Below are positions 26,278 to 36,872 of a stretch of 64,000 nt of DNA, one piece after another. Location: NCBI GenBank assembly GCA_036924855.1, contig JBAGRP010000001.1:4216001-4280000 (forward strand), given 5' to 3'. This DNA is from Nitrobacteraceae bacterium AZCC 2146. Its GTDB lineage: Bacteria > Pseudomonadota > Alphaproteobacteria > Rhizobiales > Xanthobacteraceae. Both the position numbers and the translations under genes were made by a program. Under the pieces are notes generated by a model. That model made no database searches. It was not told the DNA's origin and saw only the letters and a list, made by a program, of their open reading frames with translations. Positions within the stretch are counted from its first letter, which is position 1. Every line of letters begins with the position of its first letter.

Positions 26278-27899
26278 GCACGACCACGGGGACTGCCGGC
26301 AAATCCGACTTCAAGCCTGTTCTATGGACGCCGGGCGACTGGAACGCCTTCTTCGGCTTCGGCACCAACATTCTCGTCAACATGCTGGTGCTGACCGGGC
26401 TGTTGCGCTTCGTCATCAAGATGCCGGACTCCATCGTGTTCGGCCGCATCCTGCCGGCGCTCGGCCTGATGATGTGCCTCTCGACCATCTACTACGCCTA
26501 CCTCGCCTATAAGCTGGCGCAGAAGACCGGCCGCACCGATGTCTGCGCGCTGCCGTCGGGCGTTTCCGTCCCGCATATGTTCATCGTCACTTTCGTGATC
26601 ATGCTGCCGATTGCGCTCAAGACGAATGACCCGATCAAGGGTTGGGAAGCCGGCCTTGTCTGGGTGTTCTTCCAGAGCTTCATCCTGATGATCGGCGGCT
26701 TCATCGCGCCGGTCGTTCGCAGAATCACGCCGCGGGCCGCGCTGCTCGGTACCCTGGCCGGCGTCTCCATCACCTTCATTTCGATGCGCCCCGCACTGGA
26801 AATGTTCATGACGCCGCAGATCGGCCTGGTCTGCTTCGCCATCATCATGGTGAGCTGGTTCGGCGGCGTACGCTATCCGAAAGGCATTCCGGCTGGCCTC
26901 GTCGCCATCGCGGTCGGCATGATCATCGGCTGGGGATCGACGCTGCTCGGCCTCGATATCGGCAGCCTGTCGGGTGCCGGCGTAAAGGCTGCATTCTCAA
27001 GCTTCGGCTTTTCAATGCCGCTGCCGGCCGTCGACCATGTGTTCTCCGGATTCGAATATCTCGGCGTCATTCTGATCACCGCCATCCCTTACGGCATCTA
27101 CGACCTCGTCGAGGCGATGGACAACGTCGAGAGCGCCGAAGCCGCGGGCGATCATTACCCGACCACGCGCGTGCTGACTGCCGACGGCGTCGTCAGCCTG
27201 ATCGGCTGCCTGATGGGCAACCCCTTCATCAACGCGGTGTATATCGGCCATCCCGGTTGGAAGGCGATGGGCGGCCGGATCGGCTATTCAGCGGCAACCG
27301 GCCTGATGGTGATCGTGCTGTCGTGGTTCGGCATCATCTCGCTGATGCTCGCGCTCATTCCGGTGGTCGCGATTTCACCGATCCTTCTCTATATCGGCAT
27401 GCTGATCTGCGCGCAGGCGTTCCAGACGACGCCGAAAGAGCACGCGCCCGCCATCGCGCTGGCGATCACGCCGCACCTCGCGGCCTGGGCCACGGTGTTG
27501 TTGAGCGGCGCGCTCGGCGCCGCCGGCATGAACTTCGGCGCCACCCACGCGCCGGAATTCGTCGGCAAGATGGCGCAGAATGGCGTGTTGTTCCACGGCC
27601 TCGAAGTGATGGGCGGCGGCTCGATCCTGACCGGCCTTGTGCTCGGCGCGATCGGCGTCTTCGTCATCGACCGCAAGTTCGTCAATGCATCGGCCTTCGC
27701 GCTAACTGGCGCGGTGCTGACCTATTTCGGCTTCATGCACGGCGAGGCCATTGGCATCGGCGGCGGTTTGGGGGTGACGCCGGGCGTCGCCCTGGCCTAT
27801 GCTATCGTGGCCGCCGGACTGTTCGCAGTGGAAAAGTACGGCACCGCCAGCCTGTCCGTCCCGCAATCGGAGCCACCTCTTGCCGTGCCTGCTGAATAA
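26274..27899 (+). CDS. NCS2/AzgA-like multi-pass permease of the biuret operon
   Basis: 541 residues from ATG 26274, which overlaps the biuH stop and has AGGAG seven bases upstream; longer frames run through biuH. About twelve membrane helices. Features include [20 protein letters not shown] at the start, [13 protein letters not shown], and [18 protein letters not shown], recalling nucleobase-cation-symporter-2 permeases. Its place between biuH and atzF makes it a candidate importer of biuret, urea-like or triazine breakdown compounds. The substrate is inferred from context only. Confidence 0.75.
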   Translation: MSTTTGTAGKSDFKPVLWTPGDWNAFFGFGTNILVNMLVLTGLLRFVIKMPDSIVFGRILPALGLMMCLSTIYYAYLAYKLAQKTGRTDVCALPSGVSVPHMFIVTFVIMLPIALKTNDPIKGWEAGLVWVFFQSFILMIGGFIAPVVRRITPRAALLGTLAGVSITFISMRPALEMFMTPQIGLVCFAIIMVSWFGGVRYPKGIPAGLVAIAVGMIIGWGSTLLGLDIGSLSGAGVKAAFSSFGFSMPLPAVDHVFSGFEYLGVILITAIPYGIYDLVEAMDNVESAEAAGDHYPTTRVLTADGVVSLIGCLMGNPFINAVYIGHPGWKAMGGRIGYSAATGLMVIVLSWFGIISLMLALIPVVAISPILLYIGMLICAQAFQTTPKEHAPAIALAITPHLAAWATVLLSGALGAAGMNFGATHAPEFVGKMAQNGVLFHGLEVMGGGSILTGLVLGAIGVFVIDRKFVNASAFALTGAVLTYFGFMHGEAIGIGGGLGVTPGVALAYAIVAAGLFAVEKYGTASLSVPQSEPPLAVPAE

Positions 27900-27913
27900 C
27901 GCTTTTTCCTTCC

Positions 27914-27939
27914 GCGGATGGCGCGTTCGCGCCATCCGC
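27914..27939 (+). other. Intercistronic hairpin between permease and allophanate hydrolase
   Basis: GCGGATGGCGC (27914-27924) is the exact complement of GCGCCATCCGC (27929-27939), with a GTTC loop and no T run. It begins 15 bases after the permease stop and ends 15 before the chosen GTG start. It could protect the upstream message or modulate atzF translation. Confidence 0.6.
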
Positions 27940-27953
27940 AGCAGGTTCGCATC

Positions 27954-29747
27954 GTGACTGAAACCGTTGCTGCCATTGTCGCTGCGCATCGCGCCCGCAC
28001 CCTGACGCCCGCCCAGACCGTGGCGCGGAGCTTTCAGCGAATCCGCGACTACAACGACACCGCGATCTTCATCACCCTGCGCAATGAAGCCGAGGCCATC
28101 GCCGAGGCCGAAGCGCTGAGCGCCAGGGACGCGTCGTTGCTGCCGCTGTACGGCGTGCCGGTGGCAGTGAAGGACAATATCGACGTCGCCGGCCTGCCCA
28201 CCACCGCCGCCTGCCCGGCCTTTGCCTATACCGCAACCCGGGATGCCAGCGCCGTGGCGCGGCTGCGCGCTGCCGGCGCCATCATCATCGGCAAGACCAA
28301 TCTCGACCAGTTCGCCACCGGCCTGGTCGGCGTCCGCTCGCCCTATGGCATTCCGAAGAATGCGATGCGCGACGACCTGATCCCCGGCGGATCGAGCTCG
28401 GGCTCCGCGGTCGCGGTGTCCGCAGGCCTGGTGCCATTGTCGCTCGGCACCGACACCGCCGGCTCAGGCCGGGTGCCGGCGATGCTCAACAACATCGTCG
28501 GGCTGAAGCCGAGCCTCGGCCTGATCCCGACTGCCGGCGTGGTGCCGGCCTGCCGCACGCTCGACTGCATCTCGATCTTTTCGCTCACCGTCGATGACGC
28601 CGTAGCCGCGCTCGGCGTCATGGGCGGCTATGACGCGCACGATCCATACTCGAAAAAGCGGCCGCTGGCGGCACTGACGGAATTTCCAAAGGGGCTGCGG
28701 CTCGGCGTGCCCCGCAACGGCCAGTTGATCTTCTTCGGCGACACGGTTTCCGAAAAAGCCTATGGCGACGCGCTGAAACGCTGGACGTCGCTCGGTGCCG
28801 ATCTGGTCGAATTCGACCTCGAGCCATTCTACGAGACCGCGCGGCTGCTCTATGACGGCCCCTGGGTCGCGGAACGCTATCTTGTCATCCGCAATCTCTT
28901 GGCCTCGGCGCCGGACGCGATCCATCCGGTCACCCGCGAGATCACGCTGGCCGGCTCGCGGATCAGCGCCGCCGACACCTTTGCCGCGCTGTATCAGTTG
29001 CAGGATCTCAAGCGCACCGCGGAACAGGCATTCGAGTCAATCGATGCGCTGGTGCTGCCAACCGCGCCGACGGCGTACACGACGGCGCAGGTGCTGGCCA
29101 ATCCGGTCGAACTCAACAGCCGGCTCGGCACCTACACCAATTTCGTCAACCTGCTCGATCTCTGCGGCCTGGCTTTGCCCGCCGCGATGCGCGCCGACGG
29201 CATTCCGTTCGGCATCACCCTGCTGGCGCCCGCCGGCCATGACGCGCAGCTCGCCAGCATCGGCCGCGTATTCCATGCCGATACCAAGCTCACCATGGGC
29301 AGCAAGGCGCTGCCGCAGCAACCGCTCGCCGCATTGCCCACGCCAAGCGCCGACGAGATCGCCATCGCCGTGGTCGGTGCGCATCTGTCGGGCATGGCGC
29401 TGAACGGCGAACTGCTGGCGCTCGGCGGAAGGCTGCTCAAGGCCACCGCCACCGCGCCGGACTACAAGTTCTACGCGCTGAACGGCACCTCGCCCGCAAA
29501 ACCCGGGCTGTTGCGCGTCGCAGCCGGCGCAGGCTCCGCGATCACGGTCGAAGTCTGGGCGCTGTCGGCGGCGGCGTTCGGCAATTTCGTCGCGGCGATT
29601 CCCTCGCCGCTGTCGATCGGCACGCTGCAACTGGCGGACGGATCGAACGTGAAAGGCTTTCTGGTCGAGGCCACCGCCATCGATGGCGCGCGCGACATCT
29701 CAAGCTTCGGCGGTTGGCGCGCCTACGCGGCGGACGCGAAAAAGTAA
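27954..29747 (+). CDS. atzF: Allophanate hydrolase
   Basis: 597 residues from GTG 27954, preferred because AGCAGG lies eight bases upstream; the ATG at 27918 is buried in a hairpin and has no ribosome-binding site. The amidase-signature domain (about 1-430) has Lys in VAVKDNIDVAG and the Ser-cis-Ser-Lys pattern GGSSSGSAVAV and DTAGSGRVPA. The C-terminal domain (about 450-597, ending ISSFGGWRAY) is specific to allophanate hydrolases and handles the decarboxylation product. It yields ammonia and CO2 from allophanate, completing biuret use. A long imperfect hairpin lies beyond the stop. Confidence 0.92.
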   Translation: MTETVAAIVAAHRARTLTPAQTVARSFQRIRDYNDTAIFITLRNEAEAIAEAEALSARDASLLPLYGVPVAVKDNIDVAGLPTTAACPAFAYTATRDASAVARLRAAGAIIIGKTNLDQFATGLVGVRSPYGIPKNAMRDDLIPGGSSSGSAVAVSAGLVPLSLGTDTAGSGRVPAMLNNIVGLKPSLGLIPTAGVVPACRTLDCISIFSLTVDDAVAALGVMGGYDAHDPYSKKRPLAALTEFPKGLRLGVPRNGQLIFFGDTVSEKAYGDALKRWTSLGADLVEFDLEPFYETARLLYDGPWVAERYLVIRNLLASAPDAIHPVTREITLAGSRISAADTFAALYQLQDLKRTAEQAFESIDALVLPTAPTAYTTAQVLANPVELNSRLGTYTNFVNLLDLCGLALPAAMRADGIPFGITLLAPAGHDAQLASIGRVFHADTKLTMGSKALPQQPLAALPTPSADEIAIAVVGAHLSGMALNGELLALGGRLLKATATAPDYKFYALNGTSPAKPGLLRVAAGAGSAITVEVWALSAAAFGNFVAAIPSPLSIGTLQLADGSNVKGFLVEATAIDGARDISSFGGWRAYAADAKK

Positions 29748-29849
29748 ATCTCGTGTCCCGGACGCGGTGCGGCATTCTCAGGCGATGCGAAGCATTGCCG
29801 ACATGCCGCTCCGCAGATTCCGGACCCATTCTTCTTTCACAATGATGGG

Positions 29850-29905
29850 CCCCGGATCAGCTGCGCACCACGCCGCCAAGACGGCGCGTTGCGCAGCATC
29901 CGGGG
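29850..29905. repeat. Long imperfect hairpin between convergent atzF and the chemoreceptor gene
   Basis: CCCCGGATCAGCTGCGCA at the left pairs with TGCGCAGCATCCGGGG at the right with a few mismatches. It may stop transcription from both sides. It belongs to the Bradyrhizobium-type palindromic elements. Confidence 0.55.
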
Positions 29906-29918
29906 CACGAGGCCGTGA

Positions 29919-31964
29919 CTACGCCGCCCGGATGTTTTCCATGAAGCGATCGAGTTCGGCGCGCAGCCGGGTGCTTTCACTCGACAGCGTCTGCGCCGAG
30001 TTCAGCACCTGCTCGGAGGCCACGCCGGTCTCGGTGGCGCCACGGTTGACCTCGGTGATGTCGCCAGCGACCTGCTGGGTGCCGTGGGCGACGCGCTGAA
30101 CGTTCTGCGCGATCTCCTTGGTCGCGGCGCTCTGCTGTTCGACCGCACTGGCGATCTCCGACGCAATGCCGGAAATCTGGCCGATGGTGCTGCCGATCTG
30201 CTTGATCGCGGTGACCGATTCCTGCGTCGCGCTCTGCATCCCCGCAATCTGCGTCGAGATCTCGTCGGTGGCCTTCGCGGTCTGGCTCGCCAGCGATTTC
30301 ACTTCCGCCGCCACCACGGCAAAGCCGCGCCCGGCCTCGCCGGCACGGGCCGCTTCGATGGTCGCATTCAACGCCAGCAGGTTGGTCTGTTCGGCAATCG
30401 CCGTGATCAGATCGACCACGTCGCCGATCCGCTGCGCCGCGCGCGACAATTCGCCGATCCGCGCGTCGGTCTGCTGGGCCTGCAGCACCGCGCTGTCAGC
30501 GATCTTGCTGGAGGTCTTCACCTGACGGCCAATCTCGTTTACCGACAGCGACAATTCCTCGGTAGCGGTGGCCACCGACTGCATGTTCGACGAAGCTTCT
30601 TCCGACGCCCCGGCAACGCGGCCGGACAGGCCCTCGGTGGTTTCCGCGGTGCGGGTCAGCGTCGAGGCCGCAGTCTCCAGTTGCCCCGCGGACGCCGACA
30701 CGTTGGAGACGATGGCGCCGACCGCGGATTCGAAATCGTCGGCGAAGCGGATCAGCTCGGCGCGACGCGCGGCGCCGGCGGATCTGTTCTGCTCGTCATG
30801 CGCGGCCGCATCGCGCTCTGCCTTGGCGACGGCCTGCACCTTGAACTCTTCCACGGCGGCGGCCATGTCGCCGAGCTCGTCGCGGCGCCCGAGGCCCGGC
30901 AGCACCACGTCGAAATCGCCGGCGGCGAGCTTGCGCATCGCCGCGCACATCGCCGTCATCGGCTTCGAGATGCCCCTGCCCAGCAATCCCGCCAGCAAGG
31001 CACCGATCACGAAGCCGCCAAGCCCCAACATCGCCACCAGGCGTTCGGTCTCGTGGATCGCCGTATCGGATTCGTTTTCGAGGCGCTGCTGGTCTGACAA
31101 CAGATCGGCCTTCATCGCGGACGACAGCTTGGTGATCGCCGCCGCGGTTTCAGACATCTCCTGGAAGAGTGCGTCGATCGCCTTGGTGTTCTCGACGAAC
31201 TTGGAGAAGGCCGAACGATAGGCCTTCACCTCATCGGAGATCTGTTTCACCTTCTGGGTGATACCCTCATTGTTCGCATAGATCGTGGCAAAGGAGTTTT
31301 CCAGGAACTTGGTGCGTGCGAAGGCAGCGCTCGCGGTCCTCTCATCCGCCTTCCCGATGAAGGTGTTCATCAGCGACGAAGCCGTAATGAACTGCGTAAT
31401 GATATCCTTTACCTGATCCTGAATCGACGACAGGCCCGCCATGGTGGCGGTGTCGGCGAGGTCATCGAGCTTGGTGCGCAACATCAGGCTCGTGCGGGAA
31501 ATCTGATTGGAGGCGATCAGGTCGTTCTCGCCCTTGACCTTCAGGATATCGGCAAACACCTTCGTGAACATATTGAACTCGCGGCCAAGCCTGGTGATCT
31601 TGTCGAGCCGCGCGGAATTGGTCGTCGCCTTCATGGATTGATCGATCGCGTCCTTCAGGCTCGCTTGCGCTGCCAGTGCGGCCTTGGCGTCGTCTTCCTT
31701 GCCGGTGAGGACATAGTAACGCGTCAACGCCTGATAGGAGGTCAGTTCGCGGTCGATATTGCGGGCGAGGCCGGACTCCGCGACGCTGGTGCGATACGAC
31801 ACCACGCCGGCGGAAACGCGCTCGAAGCCGACATAGGCGAGCCCCATGCTCAGCGCGGAGATCGCCAGCACGGCGGCGAAGCCGAGCGTGACCTTGGCGC
31901 GAAACCGCAGGGCCGGAAGTTTCAGTGACCGCGGCTGCGGCCGGACAAGCGTCTTCAATCCCAC
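29919..31964 (-). CDS. Methyl-accepting chemotaxis protein
   Basis: 681 residues. One membrane helix at about 27-48, then a helical periplasmic sensor (about 50-300) resembling the helical bimodular class, with repeated [20 protein letters not shown] helices. A second helix at about 310-330 is followed by a HAMP domain ([23 protein letters not shown]). The signalling hairpin tip is [34 protein letters not shown]. There is no C-terminal CheR pentapeptide. It signals to CheA/CheW; the ligand is unknown and no che genes are adjacent. Confidence 0.93.
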   Translation of the reverse strand: MGLKTLVRPQPRSLKLPALRFRAKVTLGFAAVLAISALSMGLAYVGFERVSAGVVSYRTSVAESGLARNIDRELTSYQALTRYYVLTGKEDDAKAALAAQASLKDAIDQSMKATTNSARLDKITRLGREFNMFTKVFADILKVKGENDLIASNQISRTSLMLRTKLDDLADTATMAGLSSIQDQVKDIITQFITASSLMNTFIGKADERTASAAFARTKFLENSFATIYANNEGITQKVKQISDEVKAYRSAFSKFVENTKAIDALFQEMSETAAAITKLSSAMKADLLSDQQRLENESDTAIHETERLVAMLGLGGFVIGALLAGLLGRGISKPMTAMCAAMRKLAAGDFDVVLPGLGRRDELGDMAAAVEEFKVQAVAKAERDAAAHDEQNRSAGAARRAELIRFADDFESAVGAIVSNVSASAGQLETAASTLTRTAETTEGLSGRVAGASEEASSNMQSVATATEELSLSVNEIGRQVKTSSKIADSAVLQAQQTDARIGELSRAAQRIGDVVDLITAIAEQTNLLALNATIEAARAGEAGRGFAVVAAEVKSLASQTAKATDEISTQIAGMQSATQESVTAIKQIGSTIGQISGIASEIASAVEQQSAATKEIAQNVQRVAHGTQQVAGDITEVNRGATETGVASEQVLNSAQTLSSESTRLRAELDRFMENIRAA

Positions 31965-32120
31965 GTCAGGCTCCGTTCGCTCCTCATGACATCGTGTGCC
32001 CGGTCGCTACAGCGCTCGAACCCGATGGCTAAAGCTACGGCAGAATGGCTAAAACGGAGTAAACATATGCCGGGGCATCTGCAGGTTGCGGCTCAATTCA
32101 CGCCACGCACATTATCTTCT

Positions 32121-32146
32121 GTCGTCCCGGCGAAGGCCGGGACGAC
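32121..32146. repeat. Hairpin repeat, family D copy
   Basis: GTCGTCCCGGC (32121-32131) is complementary to GCCGGGACGAC (32136-32146) with a four-base loop. It lies just downstream of the CoA-transferase operon. Another copy is at 37682-37723. Confidence 0.75.
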
Positions 32147-32173
32147 ATCGAGTTTGTATCTACGAGTTTGTGC

Positions 32174-32869
32174 CTATGCCGCCATCGCCGCGGGCGGCGC
32201 CAGGGCCTGCCAGCTATTGGCCAGTTGCAGCTTCGGTTCGGTGATCGCCTGCAGCTTTTCCAGCGTCATGCCATCGACCATCTCCACCACGAACAGGCCC
32301 TGCGGCGTGACGTCGATCACCGCGAGGTTGGTGTAGATGCGCTTGACGCAGCCCGCCGCCGTCAGCGGCAGGGTGCAGTGCCTGAGGATGCGCGGATTCC
32401 CCTTCTTGTCGGTGTGCTCCATGATCACGCGAATCTCCTTCGCGCCGACCGCCAGATCCATGGCGCCGCCGACGCCGGGCGGAAACGATGGATCCTCGGT
32501 GGTCCAGTTGGCGAGATCGCCGGCCTCGGAGACCTCGAAGGCGCCGAGCAGGCTGACGTCGAGATGGCCGCCGCGGATCATCAGGAAGGCGTCGGCGTGA
32601 TGCACGTAGCAGCCGCCGGTGATCAGCGTGGTGTAGTTCTTGCCGGCATCGATCAGGTTTTCATCTTCCATGCCGGGTTCGGGCTTCGGCCCCAGACCGA
32701 GCACGCCGTTCTCGCTGTGGAAGATCACCTCGCGGTCGCCGGGTACATAGCTCGCGGTCAGGGTGGGTATGCCGATGCCGAGATTGACGAAGGCACCTTC
32801 GGGCAGGTCCTGCGCGGCGCGCCAGGCCATCTGTTCACGGGTCAGAGGCTTATGAGAACTGGGTTTCAT
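32174..32869 (-). CDS. 3-oxoacid CoA-transferase subunit B
   Basis: 231 residues. The catalytic glutamate lies in FHSENGVLGLG, the SENG motif of class I CoA-transferase beta subunits. VNLGIGIPTL and GGAMDLAVGAKEI are also typical. It transfers CoA from succinyl-CoA to 3-oxoadipate (PcaJ) or acetoacetate (ScoB); sequence by eye does not decide. The start overlaps the subunit A stop (ATGA), so equal amounts are made. Confidence 0.92.
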   Translation of the reverse strand: MKPSSHKPLTREQMAWRAAQDLPEGAFVNLGIGIPTLTASYVPGDREVIFHSENGVLGLGPKPEPGMEDENLIDAGKNYTTLITGGCYVHHADAFLMIRGGHLDVSLLGAFEVSEAGDLANWTTEDPSFPPGVGGAMDLAVGAKEIRVIMEHTDKKGNPRILRHCTLPLTAAGCVKRIYTNLAVIDVTPQGLFVVEMVDGMTLEKLQAITEPKLQLANSWQALAPPAAMAA

Positions 32870-33537
32870 GCGTTTGCTCCTACGACAACGACGCGATCGA
32901 CAAAGATGCTCGGCGTCACCACGGCTTCCGGATCCATGGTGCCCAGCTCGACCATTTCATTGACCTGAACCACGCTCAGGTCGGCGGCCATTGCCATCAC
33001 CGGATTAAAGTTTCGCGCCGATTTGATGTAGGTCAGGTTACCCCAGCGATCGGCCTTGTCGGCGCGCAGCAAGGCAATGTCGCCCTTCAGCGGCTTCTCG
33101 AACACATGCAGCTTGCCGTCGATCTCACGGGTTTCCTTGCCGTCGGCGAGCTTGGTGCCGGCCGAGACCGGCGAGAAGAAGCCGCCGAGCCCCGCGGCAT
33201 GGCAGCGCATCCGCTCGCTGATGGTACCCTGCGGCACCAGTTCCAGCTCCAGGCTCCTGGCGCGGTAGGCGTTGAGGAAGGCGCTGTAGTCGCCGGAGCG
33301 CGGGTAAGAACAGATCACCTTGCGGACCCGGCCGGAATTGATCAGCCGGGCGAGGCCCACATCGCCATTGCCGGAATTGTTGGCGACGATGGTCAGCTCG
33401 CGGGCGCCCTGCTCATGCAGCGCTTCGAGCAGGTCGTCGGCGACGCCGACGGCACCGAAGCCCGCCACCAGCACGGTCGCGCCGTCCTTCACCCCGGCCA
33501 CGGCCTCGGCCAGGTTTTTCACACGCTTGTCGATCAC
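32866..33537 (-). CDS. 3-oxoacid CoA-transferase subunit A
   Basis: 223 residues from GTG 33537, which has AGGGAG eight bases upstream and gives a normal start (VIDKRVKNLAEAVAGVKDG); the open frame continues upstream as unlikely Cys-rich sequence. Subunit A motifs are VAGFGAVGVADDLLEAL, NNSGNGDVGLARL and FFSPVSAGTKLADGKE. It forms a heterodimer or tetramer with the next product. No beta-ketoadipate pathway genes are adjacent. Confidence 0.9.
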   Translation of the reverse strand: MIDKRVKNLAEAVAGVKDGATVLVAGFGAVGVADDLLEALHEQGARELTIVANNSGNGDVGLARLINSGRVRKVICSYPRSGDYSAFLNAYRARSLELELVPQGTISERMRCHAAGLGGFFSPVSAGTKLADGKETREIDGKLHVFEKPLKGDIALLRADKADRWGNLTYIKSARNFNPVMAMAADLSVVQVNEMVELGTMDPEAVVTPSIFVDRVVVVGANA

Positions 33538-33660
33538 TCCCAAAACTCCCTGTGGCGGAATTATTATTGTCGGCAGCCGCTTGCGGCATTTGTTGCAGCG
33601 CGAATAGAGCATCAAGCGGCAGGCGCATAAAGCCACAAATTTGCAGGCGGGGTACGCGCG

Positions 33661-33697
33661 CTTCCTTACCCTCCCCTGGAGGGGGAGGGTAAGGAAG
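33661..33697. repeat. Perfect 15-bp hairpin in the CoA-transferase/coxS spacer
   Basis: CTTCCTTACCCTCCC (33661-33675) is the exact complement of GGGAGGGTAAGGAAG (33683-33697). It lies between two divergent promoters, with no T run. Confidence 0.7.
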
Positions 33698-33807
33698 AAC
33701 GAATCGCGCCCACGACGTCACGATGACAGCCCTCCCCAAAATCCCGGTTGCAAAGTTTTCGGGGCGCGCTTCTAATTGGAATAATTAAAAAATATCGGGA
33801 GGTCTGC

Positions 33808-34293
<486 letters not shown>

Positions 34294-34395
34294 TCCGGCG
34301 CCATGCGGCTTTGCAATCGATTGAGAAGCAATAAGCGACTGCGGCAGCGCCTTTTACCTTTGCGCTGATCATGCGGTCCGGCAGGGAGAGCGATC

Positions 34396-36750
34396 ATGGG
34401 CGTTGAAGGCATTGGCGCAAGCGTCGTGCGCAAGGAAGACAAACGTTTCGTTACCGGCCGCGGCCGTTATGTCGATGATATCAAGGTGCTGGGCCTGACC
34501 CATGCGCATTTCATCCGCAGCCCGCACGCCCATGCCAAGGTGAAGAGCATCGACGCGTCCGCGGCGAAGGAGATGCCGGGCGTGGTCGATGTGCTGACCG
34601 GCCAGCAGATCGTCGATGACAAGGTCGGCAATCTCATTTGCGGCTGGGCGGTGTCGTCGAAAGACGGCACGCCGATGAAGATGGGCGCATGGCCGGCGAT
34701 GGCGCCGGATACCGTGCGCTTCGTCGGCCAGGCGGTCGCCGTGGTGATCGCCGAGACCAAGAACCAGGCGCGCGATGCGGCGGAAGCCGTGGTCGTCACC
34801 TACGAAGAACTGCCGGCGGCGGCGCATATCAAGGCCGCGATTGCGAAGGGCGCGCCGCAGCTGCATCCGGAAGCGCCCGGCAACGTCGTCTATGACTGGG
34901 CGCTCGGCGACGAGAAGGCGGTCAACGACGCCTTCGCCAAGGCCGCCAACGTGGTGTCGCTGGAGCTGACGAACAACCGGCTGGTGCCGAATGCGATGGA
35001 GCCGCGTGCGGCCATCGCCGAATACAACGAAGCCGAAGAGCACTTCACGCTGCACACCACGTCGCAGAATCCGCATGTAGCGCGCCTCGTTCTGTCGGCG
35101 TTCTACAACATCGCGCCGGAGCACAAGCTGCGGGTGGTCGCGCCGGATGTCGGCGGCGGCTTCGGCTCGAAGATATTCATCTATCCGGAAGAGATGGTGG
35201 CGCTGTGGGCCTCGAAGAAAGTGCGGCGCCCGGTGAAATGGACCGGCGACCGCTCCGAGGCGTTCCTTACCGACGCCCATGGCCGCGACCACATCTCCCA
35301 TGCGGAGATGGCGTTCGATGCCAATAACAAGATCCTGGCACTGCGGGTAAAGACCCACGCCAATTTCGGCGCCTACATGTCGCTGTTCTCGTCGTCGGTG
35401 CCGACCTATCTCTACGCCACGCTGCTATCGGGCCAGTACAACATCCCCGCGATCTATGCCGAGGTGATGGGCGTCTACACCAACACCACGCCGGTCGATG
35501 CCTATCGCGGCGCCGGGCGGCCGGAGGCGAGCTATCTGCTGGAGCGGCTGATGGAGACCGCGGCGCGGCAGTTGAAAATCGATCCGGCGGAATTGCGCCG
35601 GACCAACTTCATCACCCAGTTCCCGCACCAGACGCCGGTGATCATGGCCTATGACGTCGGCGACTTCGGCGCCTCGCTGGATGCCGCCATGAAGGCGATC
35701 GACTATGCCGGCTTCCCCGCACGCAAGGCCAAGGCGAAATCCGAAGGCAAGCTGCGCGGCATCGGCTTCTCCTGCTACATCGAGGCCTGCGGCATCGCGC
35801 CGTCGAAAGCGGTCGGCAGTCTCGGCGCCGGCGTCGGCCTGTGGGAATCCGCCGAGGTGCGCGTCAATCCGGTCGGCACCATCGAGGTACTGACGGGATC
35901 GCACAGCCACGGCCAGGGCCACGAGACGACGTTTGCGCAACTGGTCGCGGACCGGCTCGGTATTTCCGTCGATCAAGTACAGATCGTCCATGGCGACACC
36001 GACAAGGTGCAATTCGGCATGGGCACCTATGGCTCGCGTTCCGCAGCCGTCGGCATGTCGGCGATCTTCAAGGCGATGGAGAAGATCGAGGCCAAGGCGA
36101 AGAAGATCGCCGCGCATCAGCTCGAAGCCTCGGAAGACGACATCGTCATCGAGAACGGCGAGTTCAAGGTCACCGGCACCGACAAGTCGATTGCGCTACC
36201 GATGGTGGCGCTGGCCGCCTACACCGCGCACAACCTGCCGGACGGCATGGAGCCCGGCCTGAAGGAGGGCGCATTCTACGACCCCACCAACTTCACCTTC
36301 CCGGCCGGCGCCTATATCTGCGAGATCGAGGTCGATGCCGGCACCGGCAAGACCCGCTTCGTCAACTTCGTCGCAGCCGATGATTTCGGCCGGCTGATCA
36401 ACCCGATGATCGTCGAGGGCCAGGTCCATGGCGGCCTCGCGCAAGGCATCGGCCAGGCGATCCTGGAGGGCGCGGTCTATGACGATTCCGGCCAGCTCGT
36501 GACGGCATCGTTCATGGACTACACCATGCCGCGCGCCGACGACCTGCCGTCGTTCAAGCTGTCGCACACCACGACTTTGTGTCCGGGCAATCCGCTCGGC
36601 GTGAAGGGCTGCGGCGAAGCCGGCGCGATCGGCTCCTCGGCGGCGGTGATCAACGCCATCACCGACGCGATCGGCCACAACAAGCTCGAAATGCCGGCGA
36701 CGCCAGACAGGGTCTGGCACGCGATCCAGTTGCAGCAGGCGGCGGAATAG
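34396..36750 (+). CDS. coxL: Molybdopterin-binding large subunit, form II CO-dehydrogenase-like
   Basis: 784 residues, xanthine-oxidase family. The active-site loop reads AYRGAGR (from Ala369), the form II signature, rather than AYxCSFR of true aerobic CODH with its S-selanyl-Cu cysteine. Other motifs: [32 protein letters not shown], the pterin GSRSAAVG, and catalytic Glu741 in [10 protein letters not shown]. Start with GGGAGAG upstream. Form II enzymes in Bradyrhizobium have been proposed to oxidise CO, but the substrate is disputed. No coxDEFG accessory genes are adjacent. Confidence 0.9.
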   Translation: MGVEGIGASVVRKEDKRFVTGRGRYVDDIKVLGLTHAHFIRSPHAHAKVKSIDASAAKEMPGVVDVLTGQQIVDDKVGNLICGWAVSSKDGTPMKMGAWPAMAPDTVRFVGQAVAVVIAETKNQARDAAEAVVVTYEELPAAAHIKAAIAKGAPQLHPEAPGNVVYDWALGDEKAVNDAFAKAANVVSLELTNNRLVPNAMEPRAAIAEYNEAEEHFTLHTTSQNPHVARLVLSAFYNIAPEHKLRVVAPDVGGGFGSKIFIYPEEMVALWASKKVRRPVKWTGDRSEAFLTDAHGRDHISHAEMAFDANNKILALRVKTHANFGAYMSLFSSSVPTYLYATLLSGQYNIPAIYAEVMGVYTNTTPVDAYRGAGRPEASYLLERLMETAARQLKIDPAELRRTNFITQFPHQTPVIMAYDVGDFGASLDAAMKAIDYAGFPARKAKAKSEGKLRGIGFSCYIEACGIAPSKAVGSLGAGVGLWESAEVRVNPVGTIEVLTGSHSHGQGHETTFAQLVADRLGISVDQVQIVHGDTDKVQFGMGTYGSRSAAVGMSAIFKAMEKIEAKAKKIAAHQLEASEDDIVIENGEFKVTGTDKSIALPMVALAAYTAHNLPDGMEPGLKEGAFYDPTNFTFPAGAYICEIEVDAGTGKTRFVNFVAADDFGRLINPMIVEGQVHGGLAQGIGQAILEGAVYDDSGQLVTASFMDYTMPRADDLPSFKLSHTTTLCPGNPLGVKGCGEAGAIGSSAAVINAITDAIGHNKLEMPATPDRVWHAIQLQQAAE

Positions 36751-36757
36751 CTGTGTC

Positions 36758-36839
36758 CGTCATTGCGAGCGGAGCGAAGCAATCCAGCGCGACAAAGCAA
36801 GACTGGATTGTTTCGTCGCAAGCGCTCCTCGCAATGACG
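36758..36839. repeat. Dispersed palindromic repeat, family A copy 3, inside the cox operon
   Basis: CGTCATTGCGAGC at the left and GCAATGACG at the right with inner GAAGCAATCCAG and CTGGATTG arms. It fills most of the coxL-coxM gap, so any coxSLM transcript must carry it. Confidence 0.8.
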
Positions 36840-36872
36840 GCGTTCCGATTCAGATTCTGAGGGAGATTTGCC

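Noticed and set aside
34396..36750. True aerobic CO dehydrogenase (form I)
   Set aside because: The active-site loop lacks the Cu-ligand cysteine motif AYxCSFR.
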